A stretch of DNA of 64,000 nucleotides, taken from positions 310,001 through 374,000 of the forward strand of contig CAJZBQ010000025.1 of the NCBI GenBank assembly GCA_914767885.1, read 5' to 3'. A model generated the notes under the pieces. That model was not told where the DNA came from. It worked only from the letters and a program-made list of their open reading frames with translations, and made no database searches. Both the position numbers and the translations under genes were made by a program. Within the stretch, counting starts at the first letter, position 1. Each line of letters begins with the position of its first letter. Shown here one piece after another: positions 61,067 to 64,000 of this stretch. The DNA is from Blepharisma stoltei. Lineage: Eukaryota; Ciliophora; Heterotrichea; Heterotrichida; Blepharismidae.

Positions 61067-63170
61067 TTACAAATTGGTACCGCGAGCATATCCAATCTGC
61101 CATAATGAAGCCAAGCCACTTACGATGAGTGCTCCTAAATTAGCAATAAATTTCGAATTTGCCTTGAGACCCATAATTTTGATAGGTCTTAGAATTTCAT
61201 CATGCTGCAGCTTACTATCAATTGAGCACAAGGATTGATAAATTGCATTATTATTAGACTGACTATTTTTGCTGATATGCAAAACATCATTGCTTAGTGT
61301 GGTAATCAAATCTCGATGGACATCAAACATATCATTTATTTGTGAACCTATAATAGTCATATATGCAATTCCAATCAAACTAATAAAAGCCAAATAAATT
61401 ACTGCAATTGTAGCAGGAATGCTTATTATTGATATAATTTCAAACATTTCAAGAATCAATGAAAAAATAATCAAAATGCATATAGGGAGAATTGATGAAG
61501 CATATATGACTGTTCGATATGTGTATTGCCTTCCAAAATCCAGAAAAGCTGCTCTCATATTATACCATGAATCTATACTTTTTAAATCGTAAAAATCTAA
61601 ACTTGGATACCAATATTCTTCTGGTAAACTTTTGTCCCTTTCCTTAATGCTAATTAATGAGCTGCATCGCTTCATTAAAAATTTCCGTCTTTTCATATCA
61701 ACAATTCCAACATATACATATAAAAGATATCTCCTTGCAATTACGATACAAATTAGAAAAGAATAAAGCCAATAAATAACTCCAAGAGCTCCAAAATCCC
61801 ATCCATAATTAATGACAAAAGAAATTATAGGAGCTAGTGCAAAACTCAGAGCAAAAACATCAAGAATTCTCGACTCTAATTTAGACATTGAAAACTTGAC
61901 TGCTAAATCAATTAAAATTTTACTAAAAATGATTGATGGAACACAGTCTTTTGATTTTCTATGATGCAAAACTTTTACGCGACTATTCTTTATATTGTAC
62001 AAATCTTTGGTTTTCTCAATCATCTCCTTTATTTTTTCAGGCAGCTCCGATTTAAAAGCCATGCAAAGCTGACTAGGGTCTCTATTGAGCCTTTTGAAAC
62101 TTTTCAATAGCTCTTGACGAGCTATATCAGGAGGAATAATCTGCCATGATGACACTATTAATTGATCAACCAACATTTTGGCTGGAATTTTTTCTGATTT
62201 CATATAGTTCCAAAATTCTTCTGTGTAGTAGCCATACTTAATGATATATTAGCTTACTTACTTACTTACTGATTTATTTATTTACTTACTTAATATCTGG
62301 TGTTTAAGGTGTCTAATGTCGCACATATATAAATGAGATATAGCTAAACTAATGACGCCACCGATTCATCTTGGATTCACGGTGGTCAGCCCACCGCCCA
62401 AACCTTCTATCAAAGCTTCGTCGCCAGTCTTCGCCGCACGTCTCACCCGGCGCGTTTTTGTTGCCTTGCCTTGCCCTGAATCAGCTCCTGCGCGTGCTCC
62501 GCCTAATGGCCATCTTCCCGTGGAGATGTGCTGAGAGGTAAAACCCTGAGGCTCTTGGTGCACTGAGGAGCAGTGTCTCTGGATATTCCCAGAGTTAAAC
62601 CACTATTACTGTGCAGAAGTTCTCAATAGAAAATCTAACCCCATAAATAAAAATTCCATGAGGGAGAGAAAATTATCGAAGCCAATTTCGCTCGAACCAA
62701 ATGCCATTTTATTTATTAATTGATATAAGCAGTTCTTTTATAAAAATGGCTGAAGAAGTCGCCAAAATTATGCTAGAAGAGTTGCTAAATTCTGTGTATG
62801 ATAAGAAATAATATAATATTGTTAAGGGAATCCAAGTCCAGGGTATAAGTTCATATATATAAAACTGGTGCCAGTTGAAACCCATGTTTGTGCACAAGTT
62901 TTTTCCACAAACTAGCCATAAAAAGGGGATTGAAATTGGACCCAAAAAAGTATGTAAAAAATGAATTACCAAAGCTATAAATGCCTGATGGAAAATATAT
63001 TCAATTTCTGTTTTCATTTCTTCAGTGCACTCGAAATTATCAGTCTCGCTCTCATTTTTTTCAGCTTGAGTCCAAATATTCTCATCTAAAATATTAGAGT
63101 TTTCTTCTGATTTTATAACTTCAAAAGTATCAGGCAAAGGCATTACTCTTTCTGATTTCATTAATTCCAC
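61067..63170 (-). CDS. Multi-pass membrane protein, paralogue C, one retroposon insert
   Basis: 541 residues after removal of 478 bp; the longest intact member of the tandem family. Landmarks in order: acidic N-terminus, FHQAFIALVIHFLHTFLGP, NMGFNWHQFYIYEL, KYGYYTEEFWNYMKSE, SSWQIIPPDIARQELLKSF, two helices, YVGIVDMKRRKFLMKRC, SWYNMRAAFLDFGRQYTYR, helices, GSQINDMFDVHRDLITTLSND, RPIKIMGLKANSKFIANLG and a final helix. The insert lies at LLISI-KYGYYTEE. All tryptophans in this copy's main exon are TGG. ATG at 63168-63170, stop at 61067-61069. No known family recognised. Confidence 0.8.
62239..62716 (-). mobile_element. SINE-like retroposon with (TAAG)n tail in paralogue C
   Basis: Reversed: the tail AGCTTACTTACTTACTTAC is at the left and the 5' end, AATAAATAAAATGGCATTTGG on the minus strand, at the right. 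Flanks ATATCATTAA and ATATCAATTAA are an imperfect duplication; TA pairs at 62239-62240 and 62717-62718 restore SIKYGYYTEE. Same family as 40569. Confidence 0.87.
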
Positions 63171-63264
63171 TATATAAAATATGAATTTTAATTATAAATT
63201 TTAGCTCAATCCATTTATTAATTATTTTATCTACTACCCACTTAATTCAATTCCCATTAAGAGA

Positions 63265-63433
63265 TTAATTATTTGGCTGCTGATTAGCGGCAGCTCCAAG
63301 CATTCCTTGAGCAGTGTTGAAAAGATTAATTGGATTTTCAGTATCACACAGCATGTATCCAGTAAGTCCCAATCCTCCCAATAACTCTGCCTGCATCTTT
63401 GGTCCAGCTTCAGAACGTGTCTTCACACGAGGT
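63265..63433 (-). CDS. MVP: Major vault protein, C-terminal exon (partial)
   Basis: C-terminal 50-odd residues of major vault protein, the shell subunit of the cytoplasmic vault ribonucleoprotein particle. GPKMQAELLGGLGL and NPINLFNTAQGMLG correspond to the conserved GPEMQ...LLQSLGL and TPINLFNTAFGLLG of MVP near the vault cap. The stop is TAA at 63265-63267. The upstream exon is not in the window: the frame runs into a large palindrome at about 63420-63996, so the rest of the gene presumably lies beyond position 64000. Family call rests on about 40 residues but the match is specific. Confidence 0.75.
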
Positions 63434-63989
63434 CTACTCCATAACGACTATTTTTTTTTGGCCTATTTTTTTTTGGCCTATTTTTTTTTGGCCTATTTTT
63501 TTTGGCCTATTTTTTCTGTCGAGGATAATTCATGAAGCTGCTGAGAGACTAAATAATTATTGGGTAACGGATGTATTTTCCTTACACGATTAATATTGAG
63601 TAAATTAAGTGGAAAAATCCTAATTAAATTTAAAATTCTCGAAATTTAAAAAGCAATGAATTAGCATTCATGGAGTAAGAGATCTGTTTAAAGGTGTATT
63701 TTATGTTGATAAAATCGTTTAAAATGCAGTAAAAATTATATTAAAATCATTAGTATGAAATTAGGCCCAAATATTAGTAAAAAAATAGCTAAAAAATGCC
63801 AAAAAAAAGTCAAAAAAAAGTCAAAAAAAATAGGCCAAAAAAAAATAGGCAAAAAAAAATAGTCCAAAAAAAAATAGGCCAAAAAAAAAATAGGCCAAAA
63901 AAAAATAGGCCAAAAAAAATAGGCCAAAAAAAAATTAGGCCAAAAAAAATAGGCCAAAAAAAAATAGTCTTTATGGAGTAGACCTCGTG
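63428..63989. mobile_element. Large palindromic IES built of TTTTTTTTGGCCTA units
   Basis: Inverted arms, each starting CACACGAGGTCTACTCCATAA and followed by tandem TTTTTTTTTGGCCTA units (five at the left, about ten at the right in reverse complement), enclose about 280 bp of AT-rich spacer. A TA in GGTCTACTCC (63430 region; mirrored at about 63980) is the likely IES boundary. The translated FFWPIFFWP frames are artefacts of the repeat. Confidence 0.75.
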
Positions 63990-64000
63990 TGAAGGAACCG

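Noticed and set aside
63448-63970. Open frames encoding repeated FFWPIFFWP or KKIGQKKNRPKK peptides
   Set aside because: Both are translations of the TTTTTTTTGGCCTA repeat arms; the frames exist only because the unit length keeps them open.
1-64000. CRISPR arrays, operons, Shine-Dalgarno sites
   Set aside because: The genome is a eukaryote's (spliceosomal introns, eukaryotic gene set); no regularly spaced repeats of that kind exist.
1-64000. Transposase, reverse transcriptase or integrase gene that could move the elements
   Set aside because: I looked in all elements with UGA as Trp and found none; all copies here appear non-autonomous.

Overview
This window looks like germline (micronuclear) DNA of a heterotrich ciliate close to Blepharisma. 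Three things in the sequence point there. (1) UGA is read as tryptophan: many genes stay open only if in-frame TGA is decoded, and these codons fall on family-conserved tryptophans (eight in the RBR ligase at 43525-44841, six in the protein kinase at 45064-48842), while genes end in TAA or TAG. (2) Introns are 15 nt long (8235-8249, 10536-10550, 45142-45156). (3) Conserved genes are cut by non-coding inserts whose exact removal at a repeated TA dinucleotide restores the reading frame, the signature of internal eliminated sequences (IESs) that are excised when the somatic nucleus forms. The DNA is AT-rich, genes are packed on both strands, and I saw no rRNA, tRNA or transposase gene.

Layout. 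0-13 kb: CNNM-type transporter, mitochondrial methylcrotonoyl-CoA carboxylase beta subunit, several ciliate-specific proteins (one with a PAM2 motif), and an ankyrin/coiled-coil/Trf4-type nucleotidyltransferase fusion. 13-20 kb: small membrane protein, casein kinase 2 alpha, and cytosolic leucyl-tRNA synthetase cut four times. 20-24.7 kb: zinc-finger gene and a gene-poor stretch with MITE-like elements. 24.7-33 kb: low-complexity protein, DYRK kinase, and an allantoinase-like protein lacking its metal ligands, cut by three IESs (one of 1,200 bp). 33-39.7 kb: histone H2B, membrane protein, GrpE, Cys-rich protein and a sirtuin. 39.7-53.3 kb: IQ-motif protein, Ser-rich protein, BLUF-like protein, RBR ubiquitin ligase, cGMP-dependent-type protein kinase, RING protein, small type I membrane protein and a CaaX-ended protein. 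53.7-64 kb: three tandem paralogues of a multi-pass membrane family, an S28 serine peptidase with five IESs, and the C-terminus of major vault protein beside a large palindrome.

Two kinds of insert are mixed. One is TA-bounded IESs, often MITE-like, with terminal inverted repeats such as CTCCCCCTCCGTGAGTG or ACTCCCCCTTTAAATT; several share an internal AT-rich core. The other is GC-richer SINE-like retroposons flanked by 9-17 bp target-site duplications. These start near ATTAAAATGG or AATAAAATGGC and often end in (TAAG)n or a similar tail; at least ten lie inside coding exons. Most duplications contain a TA, so they could be removed by the same TA-based machinery, but those in leucyl-tRNA synthetase and the protein kinase contain none. 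For most interrupted genes the length left after the predicted removals is an exact multiple of three (for example 3087 nt for leucyl-tRNA synthetase, 2700 nt for the kinase, 1602 nt for the S28 peptidase), a strong internal check. All excision statements are inferred from reading frames; no somatic sequence was available.
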